From a bacterium (GTDB lineage Bacteria > UBA6262 > WVXT01): a stretch of 43,437 nucleotides of DNA. Below are positions 1-9,131 of this stretch, piece after piece (the first letter of the stretch is position 1; each line of letters opens with the position of its first letter). The notes under the pieces are model-generated. The model was not told the DNA's origin and searched no databases. It worked only from the letters and a program-made list of their open reading frames with translations. A program made the translations under genes and the position numbers. The stretch lies in contig DATKVN010000075.1 of the NCBI GenBank assembly GCA_035530055.1, positions 1 through 43,437 on the forward strand, in the 5' to 3' direction.

Positions 1-1050
1 TCCCCAAAACTCTCCTTTTTTAGAAGATGGTACAATATTTGAAAATACAGTATCTACTAAAACTCGACTACCCCCAAACAGGGCAGTAAGAATCATAAGC
101 CCGATTGCTTGACCAACATTTTTAACAAAAGCAAAACCTGATATGGTAATAATTTGAAAAATTGCACTAAAATAAAGAATTTTTTTAACAGCAAATTTGT
201 CAGCCAGATACCCGTATACGATTGTCGCTGGCAAGCCGACTAAAAGAGGTATAGCGAACAATAACGGAATCTTAGAATCCGGAACGTTAAAAGCATCTTT
301 AAAAAAAAGGGGTATAAAGGGTAAAATTAAACCAATCCCAAACATAAAAAGGAACATTAATGCTATAAACTTTACCGGTTCTTTTTCCACAAGTAATTCT
401 TCCAGATGCACACGTAATTTCATCCTAAATCTAATTTTTTCTATATGGTCAGTTCTAGCCCTTTTTTTAAATTCTATACTCCAAGAGGGTTCCTTTATCT
501 TCAAGACAATGATCCCAGTAAGCAATAAAAGAGTAGCAACAAAATAGAATGCAAACGATTTATTCACTCCATACAGAATTCCGCCAACTGAGTTTATTAA
601 TAAAGCACCAATAATCCCGAAAAATGCTAAAAAACCGAAGGCCTTACCTCTCTGAGCAACTCCCACAATATCGGATATGAGAGGAAGCATCGGTCCTTGA
701 ATTAGACTTATCCCAATCCAAATCCCCACTAAATAAAATATAATTGAGATTAATTTAGTGGACTGACCACAGAATATAAAAGAAATGATAGCAATAATAA
801 CTCCTGTCAATATGAAAGGCGTTCTTTTGCCTAAATATGTTGAAACTTTGTCACTATAGAAAGCCGCCAGAGGAAATACCACCACTCCAATTAAAGGGCC
901 CAAACCCATTATTATACCGATGACGGCCTTGCTTTCAGTGAATAATGAAAGAAATAAGGGGATTAGGACTCCAATAAAGGTATGAGTTGCTCTAATCCCT
1001 ATAAATGATGAACCTATTAGGCCTAATCTAACCTTGGATAATTCTCTCAT
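1..1050 (-). CDS. MFS transporter, partial (C-terminus outside window)
   Basis: Major facilitator superfamily permease of the inner membrane, probably the exporter of this cluster's product. About 350 codons are open from ATG at 1050 to the left edge with no stop. The product is a run of hydrophobic helices. Between the first helices lies a loop containing YSDK and GKRTPF, resembling the MFS A-like signature (D/R-K-x-G-x-R-x-P). A charged central loop around residues 190-215 separates the N- and C-terminal bundles, and a second loop contains GYLADKF. The start overlaps the stop of the upstream GT2 fragment as ATGA, so translation is coupled to it. The substrate cannot be read from sequence. 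Export is inferred from position at the end of a biosynthetic operon. Confidence 0.85.
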   Translation of the reverse strand, partial: MRELSKVRLGLIGSSFIGIRATHTFIGVLIPLFLSLFTESKAVIGIIMGLGPLIGVVVFPLAAFYSDKVSTYLGKRTPFILTGVIIAIISFIFCGQSTKLISIIFYLVGIWIGISLIQGPMLPLISDIVGVAQRGKAFGFLAFFGIIGALLINSVGGILYGVNKSFAFYFVATLLLLTGIIVLKIKEPSWSIEFKKRARTDHIEKIRFRMKLRVHLEELLVEKEPVKFIALMFLFMFGIGLILPFIPLFFKDAFNVPDSKIPLLFAIPLLVGLPATIVYGYLADKFAVKKILYFSAIFQIITISGFAFVKNVGQAIGLMILTALFGGSRVLVDTVFSNIVPSSKKGEFWG

Positions 1051-1256
1051 TTTTTATTTCTTATTTCTGAATGGAGATATTTTATTCTATTGTTACCTCT
1101 TTTATATTCATTTACTAAATTTTTCATCTCATTATTTTCACTCTGATCAATAATTGTCAAATCAAAATCAGGATAGGTATTTGATAGAATGCTCTCTATC
1201 GCAGATTTTAAAAATATCAGACGGTTATATGTACATATGATTACTGAAACCTTCAT
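1047..1256 (-). pseudogene. Truncated GT2 glycosyltransferase, N-terminal fragment
   Basis: Encodes 69 residues matching only the start of family 2 glycosyltransferases: VSVIICTYNR, then SNTYPDF and IIDQSENN. It closely parallels the first ~65 residues of the full GT2 gene at 2533-3471 (SVIICTYNRP, SNTYPDY, IIDQSNTD). It lacks the DXD metal site and the acceptor half, so it cannot be a working transferase. The start is 2 nt after the Gfo/Idh stop and its TGA overlaps the MFS ATG. It is most likely what is left of a duplicated gene after deletion. Retention as a leader that couples MFS translation is possible. Confidence 0.75.
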
Positions 1257-1258
1257 GT

Positions 1259-2416
1259 TTAGTAGTCTAATAACGGTAGCTCCACTGCTCGTCCTTCTCG
1301 GCAGCTGAGATACACTGCCTCAGCAACTTCTTGCGCCTTGACAGCTTCAAAAAAACTGGGAACTATTTGTCTTTTCTCCTTTATTCCTATTAAAAAACGA
1401 ATTGTATTTTCGGCTATACCCCAAGCCCATATTCGTAGAAAATCTCTTCCAGGGAAATCCATCGATTTTGACATATCATTAATTTTTTCAGTCATATGCA
1501 TTAATCTCAAGGCTTTATATTTCTCACCATATTTCATCAGCAATTTCATCAGCAATGGTCCAGCGTTTTTCTTCTCTTCCTTATCACTTGACTTAGGAAA
1601 ATAAGTCAAATCTAAAAAAGGCCTTACAACGCATTGACCTTTCGAGCCAATAATCTCAAATTCGAAGTTATGACCAATGGACCGTCCAAAATAGCTTACA
1701 GTGAAACTACCTTGAGGAATTTTATCAAATACCGCAACCGTCTGGGTTAAAATATCACCACATTGATCGCCACTTGGTGTCTTGAATGCTACAATTTTCT
1801 TCAAATCGCCAAATAAAAATCTTGCGACATTTACCATATGACATCCAGATTCAAAAAGAACTCCGCCACCTTTTGATTTATCAAACCTCCAACTGATTCT
1901 CGGGTCAGACGGAACAATTCCCTTGAGAGCATAATCACTCCAATCAACTCGATAGCTTCCTCCTTCATCTAATATAGCACGCATGTAGTATAAATCACCC
2001 AAGGCTCCGCTTTCAATCATATTCTTAGCTTCTATAACTACTGGATCGAGAATGTACTGTAAGCCAGTCGTATGATATATCCCTTTCTCTTTGGCTAACT
2101 TATATAATTCCAAACTCTTATGTACATCAATAGCTAAAGGTTTTTCGCACAAGGTATGTATATTTCTCTCAATAGCATATCGTGCGATTTCTTCATGAAA
2201 TATAATAGGGGTACAAATAAAAATAACGTCAGGTTTTGCAGTTTCTATCAATTCTTGATAATCAGAAAATAGTTTTACTTTGCTCGCTGCAGAAATTTTA
2301 TTTCTTTTCCCTTCATCTTTTTCGACAATACCACACACTTCCACCCAATCCAACGAAGACAGAATAGAATCATAAATCTCACCTATCATTCCATACCCAA
2401 TTATTCCAACTCGCAT
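1259..2416 (-). CDS. Gfo/Idh/MocA family NAD(P)-dependent sugar oxidoreductase
   Basis: Soluble dehydrogenase of 385 residues, the usual family length. The N-terminal Rossmann fold begins with GIIGYGMIG (residues 4-12). The family EKP motif is CEKPLAID, with E91-P93. The C-terminal half carries the alpha/beta substrate domain with GGGVLFESGCHMVN, including the conserved His. Such enzymes oxidise or reduce a hydroxyl of a sugar, inositol or nucleotide sugar. Here it probably tailors a sugar used by the neighbouring glycosyltransferases. AAGGAGGTG lies just before the ATG. The exact substrate is unknown. Confidence 0.85.
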   Translation of the reverse strand: MRVGIIGYGMIGEIYDSILSSLDWVEVCGIVEKDEGKRNKISAASKVKLFSDYQELIETAKPDVIFICTPIIFHEEIARYAIERNIHTLCEKPLAIDVHKSLELYKLAKEKGIYHTTGLQYILDPVVIEAKNMIESGALGDLYYMRAILDEGGSYRVDWSDYALKGIVPSDPRISWRFDKSKGGGVLFESGCHMVNVARFLFGDLKKIVAFKTPSGDQCGDILTQTVAVFDKIPQGSFTVSYFGRSIGHNFEFEIIGSKGQCVVRPFLDLTYFPKSSDKEEKKNAGPLLMKLLMKYGEKYKALRLMHMTEKINDMSKSMDFPGRDFLRIWAWGIAENTIRFLIGIKEKRQIVPSFFEAVKAQEVAEAVYLSCREGRAVELPLLDY

Positions 2417-2532
2417 ATCACACCTCCTTTTTCATTTTTCTTAAAAAGCATCCGGTCACTACTCTAAAGCCTCCGTTGTCACGTCAGTCCTCATTTCAAA
2501 CCTTAATTCGCACCATTCTTCTCTAATTAACA

Positions 2533-3471
2533 TTATTTCTCTCTCAAATATACCATATTCCTTTTATCAACATTAAATTTCATACTCTTAATTATTCCTT
2601 TTAGAAACGAGATGAGATAGATTCTATATATCAAAACCAATAAATATAATGAATCTAGGAGTGAAAATTTTAGCGAAATAATATTATTAGTATATACGAC
2701 CAAATCAAAAGGAATTAAAATCAAAAGTAATAACACTGCATTAAAATCCATACATCGAATATGTTTACAAAATGTACCAACCGTTCCAATTATATAACGC
2801 TCGAATAGTAATTTTCCCTCTTCCCAAGTTCTAAAACCATGGTGCTCTACTTCTATTGTAGGAACATGGATTATCTTAAATCCCTTTTTTAGTGCCCTGT
2901 AAACAATATCATATTCTAATGCTGCTTTCAGTTCTCCTCCTGGCCCTAAGACTTCATCAAAATATCCCACCTTTTCAAAAAAGTTCTTCCTTACGACCAT
3001 ATTTGCTTGCATTATTCCTCCCGTACCCACTTTCTTAATGGAAAGAGGCCCTTTAAATTCAGCATATCGTATTTTATTAGCAGGAATGAATCCTCTTCTT
3101 ACGTCATGTTCAGCAGGCTTTACACTGCCAAAAACTATTATTGAGTCTGTGGTAATTCTGTCTAATGTAATAGCTATCTTTTCGAGCCAATCTTCTGAGA
3201 CGACACAGTCGTCATCAGTAAATGCAATAATATCTCCTTCGGCCTCTTTCACACCTAAATTTACAGCTCTAGATTTTCCTCGCACCGACCATAAATATTT
3301 TAAATGTGAGTTTTTAGTGATACATTTTTCAACTATCTTTTTTGTTTCATCTGTATTGCTCTGGTCGATAATTAAAAGCTCATAATCAGGATAGGTATTG
3401 GATAGGACACTTTTTACGACACGCCCAATGTCATTCGGCCTATTATATGTGCATATAATTACAGATATCAT
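2533..3471 (-). CDS. Family 2 glycosyltransferase
   Basis: GT-A fold glycosyltransferase of 312 residues. It opens with ISVIICTYNRP, the nucleotide-sugar binding strand. It has GKSRAVNLG (about 65-73) and a DXD-type metal site FTDDDCV (D86-D88). The segment LGPGGELKAALEYDIVYRAL provides the acceptor-side ED-like region. The C-terminus has two hydrophobic stretches (about 238-290) that probably sit in the membrane. It would transfer a sugar onto a lipid- or membrane-linked acceptor. A 116-bp gap separates it from the downstream dehydrogenase. A truncated copy of its N-terminus lies at 1047-1256. Confidence 0.85.
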   Translation of the reverse strand: MISVIICTYNRPNDIGRVVKSVLSNTYPDYELLIIDQSNTDETKKIVEKCITKNSHLKYLWSVRGKSRAVNLGVKEAEGDIIAFTDDDCVVSEDWLEKIAITLDRITTDSIIVFGSVKPAEHDVRRGFIPANKIRYAEFKGPLSIKKVGTGGIMQANMVVRKNFFEKVGYFDEVLGPGGELKAALEYDIVYRALKKGFKIIHVPTIEVEHHGFRTWEEGKLLFERYIIGTVGTFCKHIRCMDFNAVLLLLILIPFDLVVYTNNIISLKFSLLDSLYLLVLIYRIYLISFLKGIIKSMKFNVDKRNMVYLREK

Positions 3472-3540
3472 TATTAAGCCTTAATTATAAGTAATCGCTA
3501 TGCTCTAAGTAAGTAAAAGAACAATTGTAATAGATGAACC

Positions 3541-4833
3541 TTACATTTTTACTCGTGAGTTTTTAATAACTTCCTTGTAGACTCTTATTATTTTCTTTAC
3601 TTGCTCTTTAGGATTAAAATCCTTTCTCACAGTCTCATAACCATTTTTTATTAATCTATTCCTTAACTGATTATCACCCAGTAACCTCATTATTGTTTGG
3701 GCCAGTGCTTTATGGTCTCTGGGTGGAACTAATAGACCATTTTTACCATTCACTATATATTCTTTTATAACGCTTAGTTGGCTACTAATAACTGGAATGC
3801 CAGCTGCCATTGCTTCCAAGTTAACAAGCCCGTAATTTTCGTGAAGTGTAGGAAAAGCCATTACCTCTGCTAATTTATATATAGCAGGCATCTCCTCTTT
3901 TGGTATTTCTCCAGTAAATATTATGTTGTTTTCTAATCCTAACTTTTTTATTAAACTTTCTACTAATTCTCCATAAGATGATGGCATCCATTTCTGTTTT
4001 ATTCTCCCGGTAAGAATAACTTTGCATTCTGGATAACGTTTTAATACAAGAGGCAAAGCCCGTATTAAATATTCAACTCCCTTCTGAGGGACTATTCTGC
4101 CAACACATAAAATAATTTTGTTTTTTTGACTCAAATTAAATCTTTTTCTTAATTTATCTCCGCCATCAACTCTTTTTTTCTTAAGACAAACCCAATTATT
4201 GATATACACAACATTATTTTTTAAACCCTGATATTTAACTAAATCTTCTTTATCCTTTCTGCTGACGAAAATTATTTTATCAGCGTTACTTAAAAAAAGT
4301 CTTCTCATCCTCATATCAAATATTCTATATATAGGTTCTGATTTATAGAATCTCTCCTGTTCACACCTGATACATTTATTCTCATTGTAGCCTTCGCACA
4401 TTCCCTGATAACAATCATTATTTACTAATACTCCGTGGCTTGTATGCATTGTTAAAACTACAGGCTTATAAATCATATATTTTACAAAAATCGAAGTATA
4501 ACAGGAAAATGGGTCGTGAGCATGAATAATATCAATACCCACTTCTTTTAATTTTTTGGCTATAATAAAAGCCTCCTCAGAAGTAAAAGCCTTGAGTCCA
4601 CCAATTCGCCTCTGAGAAATAGATTTTTTATGAAGAATATTATCAATAGGACTTTTTACATCAAGAATTTTGAATTTGAATCTTCTTTTCTTAAGGTTTA
4701 GATAATTTTCATAAGTTGTAATAAGAAATACCTTGTGTCCTTCTTTAGCTAAAGAATCCGCCAATTCATAAACATGGGTTTCTATTCCACCTGTTTGGGG
4801 TAAAAAGAATTTTGATAACAAGGCTATTCTCAT
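3541..4833 (-). CDS. Family 4 glycosyltransferase
   Basis: GT-B fold retaining glycosyltransferase of 430 residues. The N-terminal acceptor domain shows PQTGGIETHVYELADSLAKEGH (the Gly-rich loop of GT4). The C-terminal domain has VGRIVPQKGVEYLI, the nucleotide-sugar binding start, and the EX7E motif in HENYGLVNLEAMAAG. A Cys-rich insertion around residues 135-160 (CYQGMC, CIRCEQE) may bind metal and is found in a subset of the family. The start lies 1 nt after the stop of the radical SAM gene, with its AGGAG inside that gene. The donor sugar is not predictable. Confidence 0.88.
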   Translation of the reverse strand: MRIALLSKFFLPQTGGIETHVYELADSLAKEGHKVFLITTYENYLNLKKRRFKFKILDVKSPIDNILHKKSISQRRIGGLKAFTSEEAFIIAKKLKEVGIDIIHAHDPFSCYTSIFVKYMIYKPVVLTMHTSHGVLVNNDCYQGMCEGYNENKCIRCEQERFYKSEPIYRIFDMRMRRLFLSNADKIIFVSRKDKEDLVKYQGLKNNVVYINNWVCLKKKRVDGGDKLRKRFNLSQKNKIILCVGRIVPQKGVEYLIRALPLVLKRYPECKVILTGRIKQKWMPSSYGELVESLIKKLGLENNIIFTGEIPKEEMPAIYKLAEVMAFPTLHENYGLVNLEAMAAGIPVISSQLSVIKEYIVNGKNGLLVPPRDHKALAQTIMRLLGDNQLRNRLIKNGYETVRKDFNPKEQVKKIIRVYKEVIKNSRVKM

Positions 4834-4834
4834 A

Positions 4835-5908
4835 TCATCCTCTCCTTGCAGATCTTCTTGATAAATAATCTACATCATATCCATAGAAGGAAGAACATCT
4901 GCTACATATTGAAAAAAGTCCTCTTCTTTTTAAGACATTCCTGAACCTTTCTGCTCTTTCCCCATACCATATATCAAGGATATTCTGGGTAAAAATGTTT
5001 CCAAGAATATAGTCAGGATAGTCAGTACAAAATACTACGTCGCCGTTAGGCAATATACCAATGCGCTCATTAATAGCAGCGCACTCTGTATATCCGAAAG
5101 TATAAGTGGGTTCCTCCAGGAACTTTTTAACATCTCTCATACAATCAAGAAGAATTAATCTTGAACTCCCTTTGGATTGCGCAATTTCATGGAAGGCTTT
5201 TTCTACCTCTTCAGGATTTATACCTATGTGATTCGTACTTATCCAACCATCGCAAGAAATTGCATCACATTCCAAAAAGGTTTTCATCTCCCACTTATAC
5301 CGTTTCCTCATCTGGGGTGTATGAAACCATGCAATCTGAAAGAAGAAAGAATGTGCATCAAAATTATCTTTTATGTAATTGAAGAAATCTATTATATATT
5401 TATAATTTTCATTAGTAATGGTATAAAGAAATTGTAATTGGGGAAGTTGCCTCATATGTTCTTTCTTTATTTTCTCTATCTTTCTTAACCCTTTCATAAC
5501 TTTCGAAAATACACCTTTGCCTCGGATACTATCATTAATTTTTTCCGGTCCATCTAAAGAAACTGCTACCCTGTCAACATTTGACACAATGTCCTCCGCG
5601 TATTCTTCCAAAAGAGTGCCATTTGTTATCATTGCTGATCTTAATTCTTTAGATTTGATATATTTCATTATTTCTCTTATATCCCGGTATAACAACGGTT
5701 CTCCACCCCAGAAAACGATTGTAGGTTTATACTTTGATATTTGGTCAAAAAATTTATACCATTTTTCTACATTTATTTCTTCTCGAAATAAATTAAATTT
5801 TTTATTGCGATAGAATCCTTTCGGTCCCCATTGAAAACACATTTTACATCTCAAATTACAGCGTTGAGTAAATTGCACACCAATAAATTCAGGAAATTTA
5901 ATGTTCAT
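4835..5908 (-). CDS. Radical SAM/SPASM domain enzyme
   Basis: Radical SAM enzyme of 357 residues. The catalytic 4Fe-4S motif is CNLRCKMC (C17, C21, C24). FWGGEPLLY carries the GGEP SAM-binding motif and SLDGP follows. C-terminal cysteines in YTECAAIN, VVFCTDYPD, LGNIF and CSRCSSFYG form a SPASM/Twitch-type auxiliary cluster region. SPASM enzymes usually modify peptides (RiPP maturation) but also act on sugars and alcohols. Here it sits among glycosyltransferases and 11 nt after a GT1-type gene. No precursor peptide is obvious, so the substrate is open. Confidence 0.87.
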   Translation of the reverse strand: MNIKFPEFIGVQFTQRCNLRCKMCFQWGPKGFYRNKKFNLFREEINVEKWYKFFDQISKYKPTIVFWGGEPLLYRDIREIMKYIKSKELRSAMITNGTLLEEYAEDIVSNVDRVAVSLDGPEKINDSIRGKGVFSKVMKGLRKIEKIKKEHMRQLPQLQFLYTITNENYKYIIDFFNYIKDNFDAHSFFFQIAWFHTPQMRKRYKWEMKTFLECDAISCDGWISTNHIGINPEEVEKAFHEIAQSKGSSRLILLDCMRDVKKFLEEPTYTFGYTECAAINERIGILPNGDVVFCTDYPDYILGNIFTQNILDIWYGERAERFRNVLKRRGLFSICSRCSSFYGYDVDYLSRRSARRG

Positions 5909-5919
5909 CTGTTCCTTAT

Positions 5920-7209
5920 TTAAAGATGTCCCTTTAATAATTTTACTGCTAACCCTGCACCCTGATAAGCAGCAATATCCTGTTGTACTTTTCTGGCCCC
6001 TTCTTTATACCTTGGATTATTTTTGATTTCATCGACCATTGCACAAATATTACTTGGTTCGATTTGATTTGGATACATCCACATACCAGCACCTAATTCT
6101 TTTATCCTTTCCGCATTACTTAATTGTTCTATACTAAAAGGCAACGCTATACTGGCATTTCCATAAGCTAAATTTTCCATCAGTGTTCCTAATCCACCAT
6201 GACATAAGAGAATCACATTTTTTAATCTAAGGATAAGATTACTTGGGACATATGGCGTAATTTGGATATTCTCTGGTAAATTCTTTAATCTCAAATCGGG
6301 ATTTGCTATTACCACTTGTACATCAGTGTTGCCAAGTACCTGCAAAATTATCTCATATACTTTTCCTACCCTATCTCGTACAACGCCCGCCATTCCACCA
6401 AAAGTTACATAAATAACTGGTCTTTCATCGTCGATTTCTAAGTCAAAATGTGATAAATTGTAATCACTATTTGAAAATATAGGACCCACATATTGAGATG
6501 CTGGTTGGGGACCGATATAGTAAGTATTAATAGGTAACTCGGGTACTACACTTATAGAAGGAGTGGATGGAATGAAACTTAGCTCAGGGGATAATAGCAA
6601 GTCATAAACACTATTTACTAAAGGTAATTTAAATTTTTCTAAAAATGGATGAAAATTCCTTGCATTTTTTTCAGCTATAGCCAAAAAGGTATCTGGTCCC
6701 ATACTGGCTAGCATAGGCTTGACTCCATGTGGAAAAATAATCTGTAACCACGATTCAAGAGCTTTTTTATTGGAATCTCTTACCTTGTAAAGCGGTTCAG
6801 CAGCGGCTTTAATTCCAGAAGGTATCTGTATTGCCAAGACAATAGATATCCACTTTATTTTGGTTGCCCGAGCAGAAATACCAGTAGTGTATCGACCATC
6901 ACTAATAATCAAGTTAGGTTTAAAATCATCAATAATCTTGAGTTCTTCAGCAATACACTGTTCAATATAACCTGGTTTACTGAAGCTTTGAATCTTCTGA
7001 AAGAAGTCAGGTTTATCTTCTTCTTCTGTTAGTGGGTAGACTTTATCGAAACCAGCACTCTTAATAAAATCACATCGCTCTTTCTTTACCGCAAAGGTAA
7101 TATTGAAATTTTCACTTTTCAACTCATTGGCAATTGACAAACAACGTATAATATGTCCAAGACCTGTAGATATGGGCTCGAAGAGAATCCTGGTTTTTTT
7201 GCCTTTCAT
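5920..7209 (-). CDS. GT1/MGT-like UDP-glycosyltransferase
   Basis: GT-B fold glycosyltransferase of 429 residues, related to macrolide, flavonoid and MurG-like transferases. The N-terminus has the STGLGHIIRCLSIANEL acceptor-domain loop. The C-terminal domain has IYVTFGGMAG and the donor-binding signature CHGGLGTLMENLAYGN followed by ALPFSIEQLSNAER, the classic HGG..E...P..QQ..NA pattern of natural-product glycosyltransferases. It most likely glycosylates a small hydrophobic aglycone made by the cluster. It starts after AGGTGTGATAG and is followed closely by the SPASM radical SAM gene. Confidence 0.87.
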   Translation of the reverse strand: MKGKKTRILFEPISTGLGHIIRCLSIANELKSENFNITFAVKKERCDFIKSAGFDKVYPLTEEEDKPDFFQKIQSFSKPGYIEQCIAEELKIIDDFKPNLIISDGRYTTGISARATKIKWISIVLAIQIPSGIKAAAEPLYKVRDSNKKALESWLQIIFPHGVKPMLASMGPDTFLAIAEKNARNFHPFLEKFKLPLVNSVYDLLLSPELSFIPSTPSISVVPELPINTYYIGPQPASQYVGPIFSNSDYNLSHFDLEIDDERPVIYVTFGGMAGVVRDRVGKVYEIILQVLGNTDVQVVIANPDLRLKNLPENIQITPYVPSNLILRLKNVILLCHGGLGTLMENLAYGNASIALPFSIEQLSNAERIKELGAGMWMYPNQIEPSNICAMVDEIKNNPRYKEGARKVQQDIAAYQGAGLAVKLLKGHL

Positions 7210-7223
7210 CTATCACACCTACT

Positions 7224-8018
7224 TTAAAGTTTAGTTGCATCTAAAATATTATATTTTTGGCGGAAAAGGTCGACAATTACAAACTTAGGAGCAATTATTG
7301 GTTCTCTTTTAATCGGTAAAATATCTTGTAATAATATTATTAAAGATTCCGCAGCAAGTAACGAACCAGCCAAGTTGCAACTTAAAGAAAGAGAAGGAAT
7401 TTCATGCGTCTTCATTTTATCTTTAATTAAATCTATACACCAGGGAACAGAATATTTTTTGATATGAAAAGGCATATTCTTATTCCAAGATTTCGTAAAA
7501 TCTTCATGCTTCATACCGAATGGTGAAAACCCCATAAGTGTGGCTCCAAATCCCACAATTGAACTTGTGAGCATAAAAATTCCTTTTTTTCTTGCCTCTC
7601 GATATAATTCTTTTCTCGACTCGTAATTTACAAAGTAATCTAAAGAGTCTATAACAATATCAACGTTATCCAAAAAAGACGAAAGAGAGTCAAAAGGAAC
7701 TCCTTTACAGAATTTTTTAATATTAATTGTTGGGTTTATGTCTTTTAAAACTTTTTCATAAACCTCTGCTTTATTTTTTCCTAACGTTGATTTGAAAGCC
7801 GCCCACTGACGATTAACATCAGGCTCATCAAATCTACCTGGATCGGCTAACCTAAATCTACCCACTCCCAATCTGGCAAGCGTGACAGCTGATGCGCCAC
7901 CAACGCCGCCACATCCTGCTATTGCTATTGTAGAATTTCTTAACTTTTTTACACCCTCTTCTGTCAAAAAAGGGATGCTTCTGGCAAGAAAACTATAATA
8001 CTTATCCCCTTTGACCAT
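7224..8018 (-). CDS. ThiF/MoeB/HesA-family E1-like adenylyltransferase
   Basis: E1-like enzyme of 264 residues that would activate a carboxylate, typically a protein or peptide C-terminus, as an acyl-adenylate. It has the ATP-binding loop GCGGVGG (35-41), the strand RLADPGRFDEPDVNRQ (about 56-71, with conserved D, N, R, Q), Lys in GKNKAEV, and the conserved Asp in VIDSLDYFVN. The paired CXXC zinc cysteines of MoeB/ThiF are not present and I see only isolated cysteines (C36, C105 and the C in VPWCID). No ubiquitin-like or ThiS-like partner ending in Gly-Gly is found in the window. AAAAAGGAGG precedes the start. Target unknown. Confidence 0.85.
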   Translation of the reverse strand: MVKGDKYYSFLARSIPFLTEEGVKKLRNSTIAIAGCGGVGGASAVTLARLGVGRFRLADPGRFDEPDVNRQWAAFKSTLGKNKAEVYEKVLKDINPTINIKKFCKGVPFDSLSSFLDNVDIVIDSLDYFVNYESRKELYREARKKGIFMLTSSIVGFGATLMGFSPFGMKHEDFTKSWNKNMPFHIKKYSVPWCIDLIKDKMKTHEIPSLSLSCNLAGSLLAAESLIILLQDILPIKREPIIAPKFVIVDLFRQKYNILDATKL

Positions 8019-8287
8019 TTTATTTATGCCTCCTTTTTAAAAGGAAATATTTCTTATTACATAAACTACTTTAATAAATTAATAAATCAACTATTAATTT
8101 TACGCCATTATATTAATTTAAGAAACCATTAAGTCAGTCAGGAAATCTCTCGTCAATAGCTTTGTATATAAAGCTTTTACCTCACAGGGATGAATTCAAT
8201 TTCCTGATATATCTCCCAATAAAAACTTTATCAATATAACTCTCAAGCTGAACTACTGTGTCCCATCATCTCCTTTTTATATGTCCT
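8019..8287 (-). other. AT-rich intergenic region with a possible decayed short ORF
   Basis: This 269-bp gap splits the alpha/beta hydrolase and the ThiF-like gene. Minus strand, 15 nt after the hydrolase stop, an AAAAAGGAG site abuts two ATG codons that open only an 8-codon frame. One base off, a 27-codon frame without a start reads on (containing QLESYIDKVFIGRYIRKL). This looks like a short gene broken by a single-base change. A weak promoter-like TTGACG about 120 bp before ThiF may restart transcription. Nothing else is seen. Confidence 0.3.
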
Positions 8288-9085
8288 TTAACCATCTGAT
8301 AAGAAACGTTGAATTATAGAATTAAAAACTTCTGGTTTCTCAATTTGAGGATAATGTCCTGCTTCTTGTATCACTTCTAAAACAGAATTAGGTATTAATT
8401 TATTAAAAAGACTTCCCATGTCCAACGGTAAACTTCTGTCTTTCTTTCCCCATATAATTAAGGTAGGAATTCCGATCTCTGAAAGTCGATCTCTTAAATC
8501 AGTAAGATTCCCCATTAACTTACTAAATGCATATTTGGATGATTTAAAAGCATCATTTAAAACATCATCCGTTACATATTGAGAATTGAAAAACATTGCA
8601 TTGCGCATCATTGACTTAATTGCACTTTTTCTCATAATCCAGCAACTCAACAAATAACCTATAAATGAAACCTTAAATAAAAAGAGTAACTTAGGTAATT
8701 TTGAGGGTAATATTCCCCCACTATTAACTAAGATAAGTTTCTTAACTTTTTTTGGATATTCAACAGCCATACTTAAAGCAATTTGTCCCCCAATAGAATG
8801 GCCCACAAAAATTGACTTTTCTATTTCAAAGTATCTCATAAATTCATTTAGGAATTGAGCATAATAAATGGTGCTGTAATTTACTTTAGGTTTATCAGAT
8901 TCGCCCCAGCCAGGGAGATCTAAAGCATAAACTTTATAAGAATTCGCTAATTCATGGATTGTGTTAATCCAACAAAGAGACGAAGTAAACATTCCATGGA
9001 TCAGAATTATAGGTTCACCATACCCTTTAGTTCTGACAAAAATCTTATTATTCTGTATAAATGTGTATTTACACTCCATATTCAT
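8288..9085 (-). CDS. Alpha/beta-fold hydrolase
   Basis: Alpha/beta hydrolase of 265 residues with a complete triad: Ser97 in GHSIGG (nucleophile elbow), Asp216 in WGKKDRSLP and His244 in EAGHYPQIEKP. The oxyanion-hole strand is LIHGM (about 29-32). A cap domain of helices lies near residues 125-190. This family hydrolyses esters, thioesters, amides or C-C bonds. In a biosynthetic operon it could release or trim an intermediate. It lies between the B12 radical SAM gene and the ThiF-like gene. The substrate cannot be told. Confidence 0.88.
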   Translation of the reverse strand: MNMECKYTFIQNNKIFVRTKGYGEPIILIHGMFTSSLCWINTIHELANSYKVYALDLPGWGESDKPKVNYSTIYYAQFLNEFMRYFEIEKSIFVGHSIGGQIALSMAVEYPKKVKKLILVNSGGILPSKLPKLLFLFKVSFIGYLLSCWIMRKSAIKSMMRNAMFFNSQYVTDDVLNDAFKSSKYAFSKLMGNLTDLRDRLSEIGIPTLIIWGKKDRSLPLDMGSLFNKLIPNSVLEVIQEAGHYPQIEKPEVFNSIIQRFLSDG

Positions 9086-9131
9086 GCTAGATATCCTACT
9101 TAATCAGAATCTATTAGAAAAATTCAAAAAA

